Source of the DNA: Streptomyces ortus
Lineage (GTDB): Bacteria; Actinomycetota; Actinomycetes; Streptomycetales; Streptomycetaceae
NCBI RefSeq assembly: GCF_026341275.1
Contig: NZ_JAIFZO010000001.1
Location: 387,910 to 451,909 of the forward strand
DNA: 64,000 nt
Direction of reading: 5' to 3'
The position numbers and the translations under genes were made by a program. The notes under the pieces are model-generated. The model saw only the letters and a program-made list of their open reading frames with translations. It was not told the DNA's origin and searched no databases. Position 1 is the first letter of the stretch. The number at the start of each line of letters is the position of its first letter. This document shows positions 45,309-55,031 of the stretch, piece by piece.

Positions 45309-46442
45309 GTGACCACCCCGCAGCAGGCCCGCCCCCACGAGCCGACGGCCACGCTCGATGTCGACCACAGCGACGCGGAGTACCGGCACTGGCTCAAAGA
45401 AGCCGTGCGGAAGGTCCAGGCCGACGCGAACAGATCGGCCGACACCCATCTCCTGCGCTTCCCGCTGCCGGAGCGCTGGGGCATCGACCTGTATCTCAAG
45501 GACGAGTCCACCCACCCCACCGGCAGTCTCAAGCACCGGCTGGCCCGCTCGCTGTTCCTGTACGGACTGTGCAACGGCTGGATCCGGCACGGCCGGCCCG
45601 TCATCGAGGCGTCGAGCGGTTCGACGGCCGTCTCCGAGGCGTACTTCGCCAAGCTGATCGGGGTGCCGTTCATCGCCGTCATGCCGCGCACCACGAGCCC
45701 GGAGAAGTGCCGGCTGATCGAGTTCCACGGCGGCCGGTGCCACTTCGTCGACGACCCCCGGACCATGTACGCGGAGTCGGCGGCCCTCGCGGCGCAGACC
45801 GGCGGTCATTTCATGGACCAGTTCACTTACGCGGAGCGGGCCACCGACTGGCGCGGCAACAACAACATCGCCGAGTCGATCTACCGCCAGCTGGAGTTGG
45901 AGCGGTACCCCGAGCCCGCGTGGATCGTGGCCACCGCGGGGACCGGCGGCACCTCCGCGACCATCGCCCGCTATGTGCACTACATGCAGTTCAACACCCG
46001 TATCTGTGTGGCCGACCCGGAGAACTCCTGTTTCTTCGAGGGCTGGACCACGGGTGACGCTGAGGTCACCACCGACTGCGGTTCGCGGATCGAGGGCATC
46101 GGCCGGCCGCGGATGGAACCGAGCTTCGTGCCCGGCGCCGTCGACCGGATGATGAAGGTGCCGGACGCGGCGAGCGTAGCGGCCGTGCGGGCGCTGGAAC
46201 GGGCCATCGGGCGCAAGGCGGGCGGCTCGACCGGCACGGGCCTGTGGAGCTCACTGAGGATCGTGGCGGAGATGGCGGCGGCGGGACGGACCGGGAGCGT
46301 GGTCACCCTGCTGTGCGACCCGGGGGACCGCTATCTGGACAAGTACTACTCCGACGACTGGCTGGCCGGTCAGGGCCTGGACATCGCACCCTACGAGGCC
46401 ACGATCGACGCGCTGCTGGCCACGGGGGTCTGGCCCGCGTGA
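45309..46442 (+). CDS. PLP-dependent cysteine-synthase-family enzyme
   Basis: A 377-aa fold-type II PLP enzyme. The internal aldimine lysine is probably K75 in GSLKHRLA; the phosphate or substrate loop is [20 protein letters not shown] and a Gly-rich segment [14 protein letters not shown] binds PLP phosphate. It would catalyse a beta-replacement or elimination on a serine/cysteine-like substrate. It is longer than O-acetylserine sulfhydrylase and has its own N-terminal helix ([20 protein letters not shown]). GTG 45309 is nine bases after AAGGAG. No sulfur-assimilation gene is adjacent. Confidence 0.87.
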   Translation: MTTPQQARPHEPTATLDVDHSDAEYRHWLKEAVRKVQADANRSADTHLLRFPLPERWGIDLYLKDESTHPTGSLKHRLARSLFLYGLCNGWIRHGRPVIEASSGSTAVSEAYFAKLIGVPFIAVMPRTTSPEKCRLIEFHGGRCHFVDDPRTMYAESAALAAQTGGHFMDQFTYAERATDWRGNNNIAESIYRQLELERYPEPAWIVATAGTGGTSATIARYVHYMQFNTRICVADPENSCFFEGWTTGDAEVTTDCGSRIEGIGRPRMEPSFVPGAVDRMMKVPDAASVAAVRALERAIGRKAGGSTGTGLWSSLRIVAEMAAAGRTGSVVTLLCDPGDRYLDKYYSDDWLAGQGLDIAPYEATIDALLATGVWPA

Positions 46443-46520
46443 GAGGTCCGTCCACAGGGCGGCGCGGGCCCCGGCGTGGACGCGGGCCCGTGCGGGGCGC
46501 GTCCACGCCGGGGCGGAGAC

Positions 46521-47363
46521 TCAGGCGTCCGGCGCGTCCTCGTCCTCCGCCTCCGGTTCGCCCGCCACCACCAGGCGCCGCAGGTGCTCGGAGATCTCCG
46601 TGCGCGCCTCGGCGGGCAGCCCGTCGTCCGTCACCAGGGTGTCGATCTGTTCCAGCGCGGCGAACGAACTCAAGCCCACCGTGCCCCACTTGGTGTGGTC
46701 CGCGACCACGACGACACGCCGCGCGGACTGCACGAGGCGCCGGTTCGTCTCGGCCTCCGCCAGATTCGGTGTGGACAGCCCCGCCTCCACCGATATGCCG
46801 TGCACTCCGAGGAAGAGCACATCGAAGTGGAGCGCCTCGATCGCCTGGTCCGCGACGGGACCCACCAGCGAGTCCGAGGGGGTGCGCACGCCGCCCGTCA
46901 GCACGACCGTCGCCGCCCCCTGCCGCTGCCCCGACGTGCGCTGCGCCGAGTGGAAGACGTCGGCCACCCGCACCGAGTTGGTCACCACCGTCAGGTCCGG
47001 CACGTCGAGCAGCTGATGGGCGAGCGCGTACGTCGTCGTGCCGCCGGACAGCGCGATCGCCGTGCCCGGTGACACCAGCGACGCGGCGGCCCGCGCGATG
47101 TCCTCCTTGGCCGTCAGCTCCAGACCCGACTTGGCCTCGAAACCCGGCTCGTGCGTACTCGCCTCGACCACCGGGACGGCGCCGCCGTGCACCTTCTCGA
47201 CCACGCCCTGGCGGGCGAGCGCGTCCAGGTCGCGACGGACCGTCATGTCGGACACGCCGAGTTTCCTGGTCAGTTCGTTCACGCGGACGCCGCCGCGCCG
47301 CCGGACCTCGTCCAGGATCAGAGCGCGCCGCTGCTCCGCGAGCAGGTTCTGATTCTCGCTCAC
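46521..47363 (-). CDS. DeoR/GlpR-family transcriptional repressor
   Basis: A 280-aa regulator. The N-terminal HTH reads RRGGVRVNELTRKLGVSDMT then VRRDLDALARQGVVEKVHGG, the DeoR signature. The C-terminal sensor is a DeoRC domain (IALSGGTTTYALAHQL, FLGVHGISVEAGLSTPN, DHTKWG) that binds a sugar phosphate. GTG 47363, with CGGAG seven bases upstream, is chosen; the frame is open another 53 codons upstream without coding support. Convergent with the PLP enzyme; target unknown. Confidence 0.9.
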   Translation of the reverse strand: MSENQNLLAEQRRALILDEVRRRGGVRVNELTRKLGVSDMTVRRDLDALARQGVVEKVHGGAVPVVEASTHEPGFEAKSGLELTAKEDIARAAASLVSPGTAIALSGGTTTYALAHQLLDVPDLTVVTNSVRVADVFHSAQRTSGQRQGAATVVLTGGVRTPSDSLVGPVADQAIEALHFDVLFLGVHGISVEAGLSTPNLAEAETNRRLVQSARRVVVVADHTKWGTVGLSSFAALEQIDTLVTDDGLPAEARTEISEHLRRLVVAGEPEAEDEDAPDA

Positions 47364-47666
47364 GTCCGCTCCGGTTCCCTTCGCCTCGATGCGCTCGGCA
47401 TACGCCTGTGCAGCCCCTGCGTCGAACACCGACAAGGACGTTCCCCCCACCTGTGGACCGCGGGACGCCCCATCCTCGCACGGGGTGCCGCAGGTCGCGC
47501 CACTGCCTGTGGCGACCCGCACACGTCACGCTGCCACCCCGGGTCCGGCCCTGTCACACGGATCGGGGAGATTCCGTGACGAGTGGTGCGCGCAGCGTCA
47601 GCAGAGGCGATCCTGGTTTCCTGGACATGACACATGTCGTACGGGCATCACGGGGGACACACAACA

Positions 47667-50015
47667 GTGGAGCGTCTACAGGGGCACGTCCCGACGAACG
47701 AGGCGAACGGTTCAGGTCCGCGCCAGGCGGCCGACACCGCGCTCGAACTCCTGGTCCACGGCGTCGGCGGCACGACGCCGCAGGAAATGCTGAACGATCC
47801 GCGCACGGTCCGGATCACCGGCGACGACACGGCCGCGGTCTTCCGCCGCGCCGACGACGTCGACGCCGAGACGAACGCGGCGCGGCGGCCCGCGGAGCAC
47901 CAGGGCAAACCGATTCCCGAGGCGTACGTCTGGTGCAACCTCACCTCGGGCAACGGCTCCAGGGCGCTGTGGCTGCTGCTCCTGCCGTTCATGGTGGTCA
48001 ACCTCGCCCACTGGATGCGGCCCACGGTGAGCGACAACCGCAAGCCGGCGGTCCGCCTCTACGGACTGCTGGTGCGCCTGGCCGGGCTGACCCTCACGGT
48101 GCTCCTGGTCGCCGCGGCCTGCGAGGTCGCCCTCGACCTGGCCGCCTGGCAGTGCGCGGGAACACCCGACTGCGCCAGGGAGCACTCCTGGCTCGGCTTC
48201 CTTTCCCCGGCGGTCTCCGACGACGGCTGGTGGAGCCAGCCGGGCCGCCGCCTCGCCCTCGCCGCACTGGTGCCCACCGCACTCACGGGGCTCCTCTGGT
48301 ACCTCGCGCACCGCACCTGGAGCGCGTACGAGTCCCAGCGGCCGAGGCCGCGCGAGGACGAGCCGGAGGAGGGCAGCAGGGCAGGGCTCGGCCGTCCCGG
48401 CTTCTGGTACGGACGCCGGCTGGTCGCCCGGCTCCGGGTCGCCCACACCGCCGCGGGACTGCTGACGATCGCCGCGGCGGTCGGCGCCGCCGCGGCCCGC
48501 CACGACCGCGAGGCCGGCGGGCCGGTCGTCCTGGACGTGCTCGGGTGGCTCCTGAACGGGGCGTTCGCGCTGGGAGCGGTCCTCGTGCTGTGGGTCGTCT
48601 GCAGCCGGGGGCGCAGCGAGCGCCGGCTCGACCGGCAGCTCGACGCGGCCCTGGTGCGGCGGCTGCCCCTCGGCTCCCTCGCCCTGCTCGTGCTCACCTT
48701 CGGCTACGCGGGCTGGTCGCGCCCCGAGTGGCGGTCGGACCACCGGCTGGTCGGCGGCGGCACCGCCTTCGGCACCCTCGCGCTCGTCGAGTGCCTGCTC
48801 GTGATCGTCCTCGGGGTGGTCGCCCACGTCCTCTACCGCGCCCAGCCGGATCCCCGTACCGCGATGCGGGGTCTGGCGGGGCCCGCCGTCGCGATGCTGG
48901 CCTGCGCGCTGGGCGGGGTGATGTCCGGCGGGGTCTCCCAGCGCGTCGCCGACTGGCTGGACGGCACCGGCCACACGATCGCGGGACCCCCCGTCCTGCT
49001 GACCTGGCAGGCGTCCGTCATCCCGCCCCTGCTGCTCGTCCTGTTCGTCCTCGTCGGCTGGCTGGCCCGGCGCACGGTGGTGCTGCGCCGCACCGAGACG
49101 GCGGCGGTGGATCTGGCGTACGAGGACGAGCCCAAGGACGAGGCCACCACCCGCCGCATCGCGAGCATCCGTGCCATGGCCTCGCTCACCGACCGGGCCC
49201 CCAGGATCATCGGCATCACCTCCGTGGTGACGCTGGTCCTGGGCGGCCTCGCCGTCGCGGGCGCCCTCGCCACCAAGGACGCCCCGGGCGAGGCGGCCCA
49301 CGACGCCTACCCCGTCGTACGGGGAGCGGCCGAGACCGCGCAGGCCCTCGGCTCCTGGCTGATCGGTGTCGGCTTCATACTGTTCGTCACCTGGGGCCGC
49401 CGCGCCTACAAGGACCCGACGGCCCGCCGCACCATAGGCATCCTGTGGGACGTCGGTACGTTCTGGCCGCGCGCGGCGCACCCGTTCGCGCCCCCTTGCT
49501 ACGCCGAGCGCGCCGTACCCGACCTGACCTGGCGCATCGCCGGCTGGATCCGGGCCACCGGCGGCCGTCTCGTCCTCTCCGGCCACTCCCAGGGCAGTGT
49601 CCTCGCGGCCGCCGCGGCCTGGCAGCTCGAACCGGCGGTACGCAAGCGGGTCGCGCTGCTGACCTACGGTTCACCGCTGGAGCGGCTCTACGGGCGCTGG
49701 TTCCCGGCACACTTCGGACCCGCGGCGCTCAGCGGCCTGCACCGGGACGTCGACTGCTGGCGCAACCTGTACCGGGCCACCGACCCCATCGGCGGCCCCA
49801 TGCGGCTGCCAGGCGACTGCGGCCCCCAGGTCGACCGTGAGGCCCTGGAGGACCCGCTCGCGTACTGCCGGTCGGAGAAGCACCCGCTGCCCGCGCCGAT
49901 CCTCGGCCACTCGGACTACCAGGCGGACCCCGTCTTCGCCGAGGAGCGCGAGAAACTCCTGGCACGCCTGAGGCCGGACGTCCCGGCCCCACGACCGGGC
50001 ACGGACCCCGACTAG
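47667..50015 (+). CDS. Large multi-span membrane protein with alpha/beta-hydrolase motifs
   Basis: A 782-aa protein. The N-terminus has LELLVHGVGGTTPQEML, like a lipase or hydrolase oxyanion strand. At least eight hydrophobic segments follow in the central 400 residues. A C-terminal globular part carries GGRLVLSGHSQGSVLAAAAA, a GxSxG nucleophile elbow. The hydrolase fold thus appears split by the membrane region. Substrate is unknown; a lipid or secreted polymer is a fair guess. GTG 47667, nine bases after GGGGGAC, is preferred to ATG 47634. It is convergent with the beta-helix/AAA gene. Confidence 0.8.
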   Translation: MERLQGHVPTNEANGSGPRQAADTALELLVHGVGGTTPQEMLNDPRTVRITGDDTAAVFRRADDVDAETNAARRPAEHQGKPIPEAYVWCNLTSGNGSRALWLLLLPFMVVNLAHWMRPTVSDNRKPAVRLYGLLVRLAGLTLTVLLVAAACEVALDLAAWQCAGTPDCAREHSWLGFLSPAVSDDGWWSQPGRRLALAALVPTALTGLLWYLAHRTWSAYESQRPRPREDEPEEGSRAGLGRPGFWYGRRLVARLRVAHTAAGLLTIAAAVGAAAARHDREAGGPVVLDVLGWLLNGAFALGAVLVLWVVCSRGRSERRLDRQLDAALVRRLPLGSLALLVLTFGYAGWSRPEWRSDHRLVGGGTAFGTLALVECLLVIVLGVVAHVLYRAQPDPRTAMRGLAGPAVAMLACALGGVMSGGVSQRVADWLDGTGHTIAGPPVLLTWQASVIPPLLLVLFVLVGWLARRTVVLRRTETAAVDLAYEDEPKDEATTRRIASIRAMASLTDRAPRIIGITSVVTLVLGGLAVAGALATKDAPGEAAHDAYPVVRGAAETAQALGSWLIGVGFILFVTWGRRAYKDPTARRTIGILWDVGTFWPRAAHPFAPPCYAERAVPDLTWRIAGWIRATGGRLVLSGHSQGSVLAAAAAWQLEPAVRKRVALLTYGSPLERLYGRWFPAHFGPAALSGLHRDVDCWRNLYRATDPIGGPMRLPGDCGPQVDREALEDPLAYCRSEKHPLPAPILGHSDYQADPVFAEEREKLLARLRPDVPAPRPGTDPD

Positions 50016-50022
50016 GCGCCGC

Positions 50023-52458
50023 TCAGGGGAGTTCCGGCAGGTCCTCCGCGTACAGCAGGGTGAGGTCGTCCGTGCTCGTCTCGGCGAGCTGGGCGACCCG
50101 TCCCGCGTGCCGCTCCACCATCGCCTCGAAGGTCTGCCGCGCGGTACGCCCGTTGCCGAACGCCGGGCCCTTCGGGATCGCCGTGAAGTACTCGACCAGG
50201 GCCTCCGCCGCGCCCGGCGCCAACCGGTACTCGTGCTCGTCCGCCTGCTGCTCCACGATCCGCAGCAGCTCCTCGGAGCCGTAGTCGTTGAAGGTGATGG
50301 TCCGTGAGAAACGGGACGCCACACCGGGGTTGACCGACAGGAAGCGCTCCATCTCGGCCGTGTAGCCCGCCACGATGACGACCACCGCCTCCCGGTGGTC
50401 CTCCATGAGCTTCACCAGCGTGTCGATCGCCTCGCGGCCGAAGTCGCGCCCCGAGTCCTCGGGCGAGAGCGCGTACGCCTCGTCGATGAACAGGACGCCG
50501 CCGCGCGCCTTGTCGAACGCCTCCTGCGTACGGATCGCCGTGGAACCGATGTGCTCGCCGACCAGGTCGACCCGGGACACCTCGACGAGGTGTCCCTTCT
50601 CCAGGACACCGAGGGAGGCGAGGATCTCGCCGTACAGCCGCGCGACCGTCGTCTTGCCGGTGCCGGGGGAGCCGGTGAAGACGAGATGGCGCCGGGCCGA
50701 GGCCGCCTTGAGGCCCGCCTGCTGGCGTCGGCGGCCCACCTCGATCATGTCGGTGAGCGCCCGCACCTCGCGCTTGACGCTGTCGAGGCCCACCAGCAGG
50801 TCCAGTTCGCCGAGCACGGCCTCCGAGGAGCGCGCGGGCCGCTCGGGCTCCGAGGCGGCCACCAGCGGCTCCTGCTCGGTGACGCGCTGGCCCGGGATGG
50901 TGCCCAGCAGACCGGAGGACTGTCCCGCGGTCTGTACGACGGGTTCCGGAGCCGGGGTCCGCGCGTGGGCGCTCTCGTCGCTCGTGCAGTCCTCCACCAG
51001 CGGCCCGGTGCCGGCTGCCTGGTCGCCCCCGGCGTCGGCGAACTCGTAACCACCGCGCGCGCACCGCTCCGTACGGCACTTCTTCAGCGTGGCGCGGCAA
51101 CCGTCGATCACATGGAAGCCGTAACCGCCGCTGCCCGTCACCCGGCAGCCGTGGAAGCTGCCACGGCCGCCGGCGGACACATAGAAACCGGCCTCGGCGG
51201 GCGAGGTGACCGTGCACCGCTCGATGGTGGGATCGGCGCCCTTGGTGACGATCACGCCCGTCTGCGTGCCGTCGATCGTGCAGGCGGAGAGCGTCCCGCC
51301 GCTGCCGTGGTCGCGGAACCAGGCGCCCGTCGCCGCGTCCCGGATCCGGCAGTCGTCGAGCTGCGCGGTGGCGCCGTCGCTCACCGACACGGCCGTGTTG
51401 CGGACCTGGGTGATGTCACTGTCGACGACGTCCGCGCGCGAGCCGCGGTCGAGTACGAACAGGGCGTCCGGCACGTCGTGCACCCGGCACGATTCGAGGA
51501 CGACCGTGGCGCCGTCGCTGACCCACACCGCGGGGTAGTCGCCCGTGCTGTCGTGGATCTCGCACTGGTTGGCGTCCACGCGCGTGCCGGGATCCCAGAC
51601 CGACAGGCCGTTGCGCCCGAACTGGCGCACCGTGGAGCGCGTCATGGTGAGGACCGAGCGGGAGCGCAGATCGACCGCGTTCTCCGGGATGTCGTGGATA
51701 CGGCAGTCGGCGAGCGTCAGCACCGCGTCCGTGTCGAGCGTGACCCCGTCCGACGTCGTGCGGTGCACATCGCAGTCCGTGAGGTGCGCCGTGGCCCGCG
51801 CGGAGATCTGTACGCCGCTGCCCCTGACCTCGTAGACCTCGCAGCCCACCGCTTCGAGGGCGGACTGCTCGCCGGTCACCGACAGGCCCGCGCCCGCCGT
51901 GTGGTGCACCCGGCAGCGCTCCAGCCGCGGATGGGCACCGCCGCGCACCGAGACACCGGACTGGCCGGCGGCCACGACCTCGCACTCCTCGAAGACCCCG
52001 CCCCCGCCGTCGAGCACGGAGATGCCGACGCCCGCCGGATTGTCCACCGTGCAGCGCCGCACCGTCGGGCGCGCGCCGCCGCGCACCTCGACGCCGGCCG
52101 CGGACCGCGTGACGATCCGGATGTCCAGGAGCTCCGGGGTGCCCTCCTCGACGAGGAGCGCGGGCGCGGCCGAGTCCTGGCCCTCCACGAGCAGGTCCTG
52201 GACCACCGCGGAGGCACGTACGGTCAGCGGCACTCCGTCGACGGGCGCGATGCGCACGGAACCGGCCGATCCCTCGGGACCGCGCAGCGTCACCGCCCGC
52301 TCTATGACGAGGTTCTCCCGGTAGGTCCCGGCAGCGATGGTGAGCACGTCACCTTCGGCCGCGGCCTCCAGGGCGGCGGCGAGCGATGCGTACTCACCTG
52401 TGCGGCGCCGCCACCGCGACGTACCGGTGTGCGTCACCTGGACCGTGCCCTGTGCCAT
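50023..52458 (-). CDS. Parallel beta-helix protein fused to a CbxX/EccA-type AAA ATPase
   Basis: An 811-aa fusion. Residues 25-490 consist of about 18-20 short repeats typical of right-handed parallel beta-helices (AAGTYRENLVIERAVTLRGP, GVEVRGGARPTVRRCTVDNP, GVSVRGGAHPRLERCRVHHT), like pectate-lyase-fold proteins. After a linker, residues about 550-811 are an AAA domain of the CbxX/CfqX group: Walker A GSPGTGKTTVARLYG (near 595), Walker B GVLFIDEAYAL, sensor VIVAGYTAEMERFL and ASRFSRTITFNDY. The ATPase is like EccA of type VII secretion, but no other ESX gene is present. Function unknown. Confidence 0.88.
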   Translation of the reverse strand: MAQGTVQVTHTGTSRWRRRTGEYASLAAALEAAAEGDVLTIAAGTYRENLVIERAVTLRGPEGSAGSVRIAPVDGVPLTVRASAVVQDLLVEGQDSAAPALLVEEGTPELLDIRIVTRSAAGVEVRGGARPTVRRCTVDNPAGVGISVLDGGGGVFEECEVVAAGQSGVSVRGGAHPRLERCRVHHTAGAGLSVTGEQSALEAVGCEVYEVRGSGVQISARATAHLTDCDVHRTTSDGVTLDTDAVLTLADCRIHDIPENAVDLRSRSVLTMTRSTVRQFGRNGLSVWDPGTRVDANQCEIHDSTGDYPAVWVSDGATVVLESCRVHDVPDALFVLDRGSRADVVDSDITQVRNTAVSVSDGATAQLDDCRIRDAATGAWFRDHGSGGTLSACTIDGTQTGVIVTKGADPTIERCTVTSPAEAGFYVSAGGRGSFHGCRVTGSGGYGFHVIDGCRATLKKCRTERCARGGYEFADAGGDQAAGTGPLVEDCTSDESAHARTPAPEPVVQTAGQSSGLLGTIPGQRVTEQEPLVAASEPERPARSSEAVLGELDLLVGLDSVKREVRALTDMIEVGRRRQQAGLKAASARRHLVFTGSPGTGKTTVARLYGEILASLGVLEKGHLVEVSRVDLVGEHIGSTAIRTQEAFDKARGGVLFIDEAYALSPEDSGRDFGREAIDTLVKLMEDHREAVVVIVAGYTAEMERFLSVNPGVASRFSRTITFNDYGSEELLRIVEQQADEHEYRLAPGAAEALVEYFTAIPKGPAFGNGRTARQTFEAMVERHAGRVAQLAETSTDDLTLLYAEDLPELP

Positions 52459-52636
52459 GGCGCTGCTGTGCCCCCACCTTGTCGTACGCGGGTCCTGAGA
52501 AACCGTGTTCCCGGAGCCCGGCCGTCAACTCGGCCCGCGGGGAACGGGAAACAGCCTCTCATGACGGTGCCGAACACCTCGGCCGGTCCACCGTAGCGTG
52601 CGCGGGGCCGCGCGGTTGACCGGAGCACGGAGGCCG

Positions 52637-53242
52637 TCAGCTGCCCGTGCCCGTCCTGCCCCAGTCCGGCCCGGCCCGTGACCACGCCTGGTCCCAGCGG
52701 TCGTACCTGCGCCGCACCATGTGCCAGAGCAGCACCCGCCGGGTGCCCTCCACGAGGCCCGCGCAGGCGGCGGCCGTGCCGAAGCCGGCGAGGACGGCGT
52801 GCGTCGCGGCGGTCGCGGTGTCCAGCGGCCGGCCCACTATTCGGCCCTGTCCGTCCGTCCACACCGTGAAGTGGTCGCCGCGCTCGGGGGCCTTGAGGTC
52901 CGCCATGGCCGTGCCCCGGCGCTCGGTGCCGTCCGGTGCCGTCCAGCGGGCCAGCACCCGGCTGTGCGAGTCACGTCCGGAGGCCGTCTCGGGGTCGGGG
53001 TCCAGCGGAGTGCGGTCCGATCTCCTGAGCACGGTCGCGACCACCGGGTGGTGGTTCGCCCGCTGCTCCCGCACGGACCGCTGCAGGGCGTCCCCGGCGA
53101 GTCCGCCGACCAGTACACCGACCAGGGGCGCGGCGACGAGGATCAGCAGAAGTGTCCCCAGCGCCAGCCACGCCTCGAAGAGATCCGTCGTACGCCGAAG
53201 CGGGTTGTGCCGCCAGCGCCAGAGTCCCGGGATCGCCCGCAC
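52637..53242 (-). CDS. Rv1733c-like two-span membrane protein
   Basis: A 201-aa protein with RWRHNPLRRTTD near the N-terminus, one strong span (WLALGTLLLILVAAPLVGVLV), a soluble middle (VLARWTAPDGTERRGTAMAD) and a second span (HAVLAGFGTAAACAGLVEGT). This layout and text match the Rv1733c family of actinobacterial membrane proteins of unknown role. GTG 53242 follows AAGGGGG by eight bases; GTG 53281 upstream lacks a ribosome site. Confidence 0.8.
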   Translation of the reverse strand: MRAIPGLWRWRHNPLRRTTDLFEAWLALGTLLLILVAAPLVGVLVGGLAGDALQRSVREQRANHHPVVATVLRRSDRTPLDPDPETASGRDSHSRVLARWTAPDGTERRGTAMADLKAPERGDHFTVWTDGQGRIVGRPLDTATAATHAVLAGFGTAAACAGLVEGTRRVLLWHMVRRRYDRWDQAWSRAGPDWGRTGTGS

Positions 53243-53354
53243 CGTTCCGCACCCCCTTTCCGCGTCCGTGGTAACCCCCACCGGAGCCGTTCACACGCGG
53301 GGCCGGGCAGAAGAGAGCGGGATCACCTCTCCTGCCGGGCCTCTCATGAACTTC

Positions 53355-54248
53355 TCACACGGACTCAACGGCTGTGCCCGGTGCGGGTGTTCCCCGGACG
53401 GAGTTCTGGCCGAAGTCCTGTTCGAGGATGCGCACCGGGTCGCCCACGCGCACCGAGCCGGGGGACTCCGGTACGAGATTCTGCCCGAAGACCAGCTTGA
53501 CGCCGAAACGGCGGTGACGTGCGAGGGTGCGCAGCGGCTCCCTGCCGCGCGCGGCCGTCGTCCGGTCGATGGTGGTCACGACACAGCGCCCGCACATCTT
53601 GGCGACGCGCAGGACGACTTCGTCGACGGCGATCCGGGACCAGCCGTCCTCGGCCCAGGCGGCGGTGGCCCCCGACCACGATGTTCGGCCGGAAGCGGTT
53701 CATGGGGAGCGGTCCCTCCGCGGGCCGGTCGCCCCGCGCGATCAGCGCGTTCAGGGCGTCGAGCGAGGCGAGGGTGGTGACGAGAGGGGATAGCCGTCCG
53801 CGAAGCCGACCGTCTCGCCCGGCCGCTCGAACCGCGGGTCGACGGGTCTGCGGGTGGCCGGGTCGTCGAGATGCGCCAGGCGCACCGGCAGGCCGGGGAA
53901 GTCGCTGAACCAGGCGTCCGCCGTGACCCCGGCGAGGACCCCCTCCACCCTGTCGTTCCAGATCTCCACCGTCGTGGTGCCGCCCGGTCGGGGCACGGGC
54001 ACGGGCACCGTCAGCGGCTCATGGCCGGGCGCGGACACCAGGATCGCGCCGCCGTCCAGGGAGCCGGCGCGGACCAACGCCATCCGCGGGTGCGCGCGTT
54101 GGGTGATGATCCGGTCCTTGCCGTCGGTCAGCACCCCACGCCGGTCGCCCGCCGGACCCCATGGCTCCGCGACGACCTCGTGCGGGTCGTATCCCGCGCC
54201 CGCCTTCAGCGGGTGGACGTGGATCGAGTGCAGTACCGGCTTCGACAT
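53355..54248 (-). pseudogene. MOSC-domain protein gene with two compensating frameshifts
   Basis: Three pieces of one MOSC-family protein lie in two frames. Piece 1 (54248 to about 53786) starts MSKPVLHSIHVHPLKAGAGY and runs to GETVGFADGYPL. Piece 2, in another frame, continues LVTTLASLDALNALIARGD and MNRFRPNIVVGG. Piece 3 returns to the first frame at 53668 with MCGRCVVTTIDRTTAARGRE and ends at the TGA at 53355. One base is missing near 53784-53787 and one extra is present in the CCCCC run at 53669-53673. Repaired, the product would be about 297 aa, normal for this molybdenum-cofactor-sulfurase-related family. Either sequence errors or a true pseudogene. Confidence 0.8.
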
Positions 54249-54294
54249 GAGGTCATCCTGCCGGAGGGCTCGGACAACCTCCGCCGCATCACCC

Positions 54295-54756
54295 TCAGTA
54301 GCCCCGGTACTGCTGCTGGTTGTACGGGTCCTGGTACGGGGCCGGAGCGGGGCGCGGGGCCGCGGGGGCGGGACGCGGTGACGCCGGACGCATCGCCTCG
54401 TAGCCCGTGCCGCCGCCGTTCATGGGGCGCTGCGGCTGCTGTGCCTGGGGGCCCGGGTAGCCGCGCGGCGCGCCGCTCTGCTGCGGGATGTACGGGGCCG
54501 CGGCCTGCTGCAGCGGAGCCGGTTGCTGGGCCTGGGGGTAGCCGTACTGGGGAGCCTGCGGGGAGGGTGCGGCGGGCAGAGCGGGCAGTGCCGACGGAAG
54601 CGCGGGCAGGTTGCCGCCCGTGTCGTACGCCGCGGGAACCCGGATCGGGGCGATCTGCGGGGTGCCGCGCTCGGCCACGAGGGAGTCGTAGATCGGGGTG
54701 TCCGGGAAGGAGGCGGAGTAGTAACCGCCGCCATAGGTGGAGCGGGGGGAGGTCAT
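54295..54756 (-). CDS. DUF6643-family Pro/Gln-rich protein
   Basis: A 153-aa protein. The conserved start MTSPRSTYGGGYYSASFPDT and PIYDSLVAERGTPQIAPIRV identify the Streptomyces DUF6643 family; the remainder is low-complexity Pro/Ala/Gln/Tyr-rich and probably disordered (QPQRPMNGGGTGYEAMRPAS). Function unknown. No ribosome site precedes ATG 54756; a TAACTT hexamer seven bases upstream suggests a leaderless transcript. The open frame extends about 98 codons upstream, judged noncoding. Confidence 0.75.
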   Translation of the reverse strand: MTSPRSTYGGGYYSASFPDTPIYDSLVAERGTPQIAPIRVPAAYDTGGNLPALPSALPALPAAPSPQAPQYGYPQAQQPAPLQQAAAPYIPQQSGAPRGYPGPQAQQPQRPMNGGGTGYEAMRPASPRPAPAAPRPAPAPYQDPYNQQQYRGY

Positions 54757-55031
54757 GGGACATAAGTTAAGCCCACGATGTGCTGGTTGGGGAGACCGAT
54801 AAGAGGGTTGTTTTCGGTGTCGGCAGTGGTGCGGGACCCTCAATGCGAGCGAACTTGGCGAAAAAGGGCAGCGGAGAGTGCACGGATCGTGTAAAGGCCG
54901 TGTTCCGGAGGGGTTACCCACGAGTCGGCCGCTGATCTTCCGGGCCCGGTCATGGGCGTTCGCGGCCCGGGGGATTAGGTTGGCGCAGAACGGGCGAACG
55001 TACCGAGTCGCGGTCGTCGCGGAGACACCCG

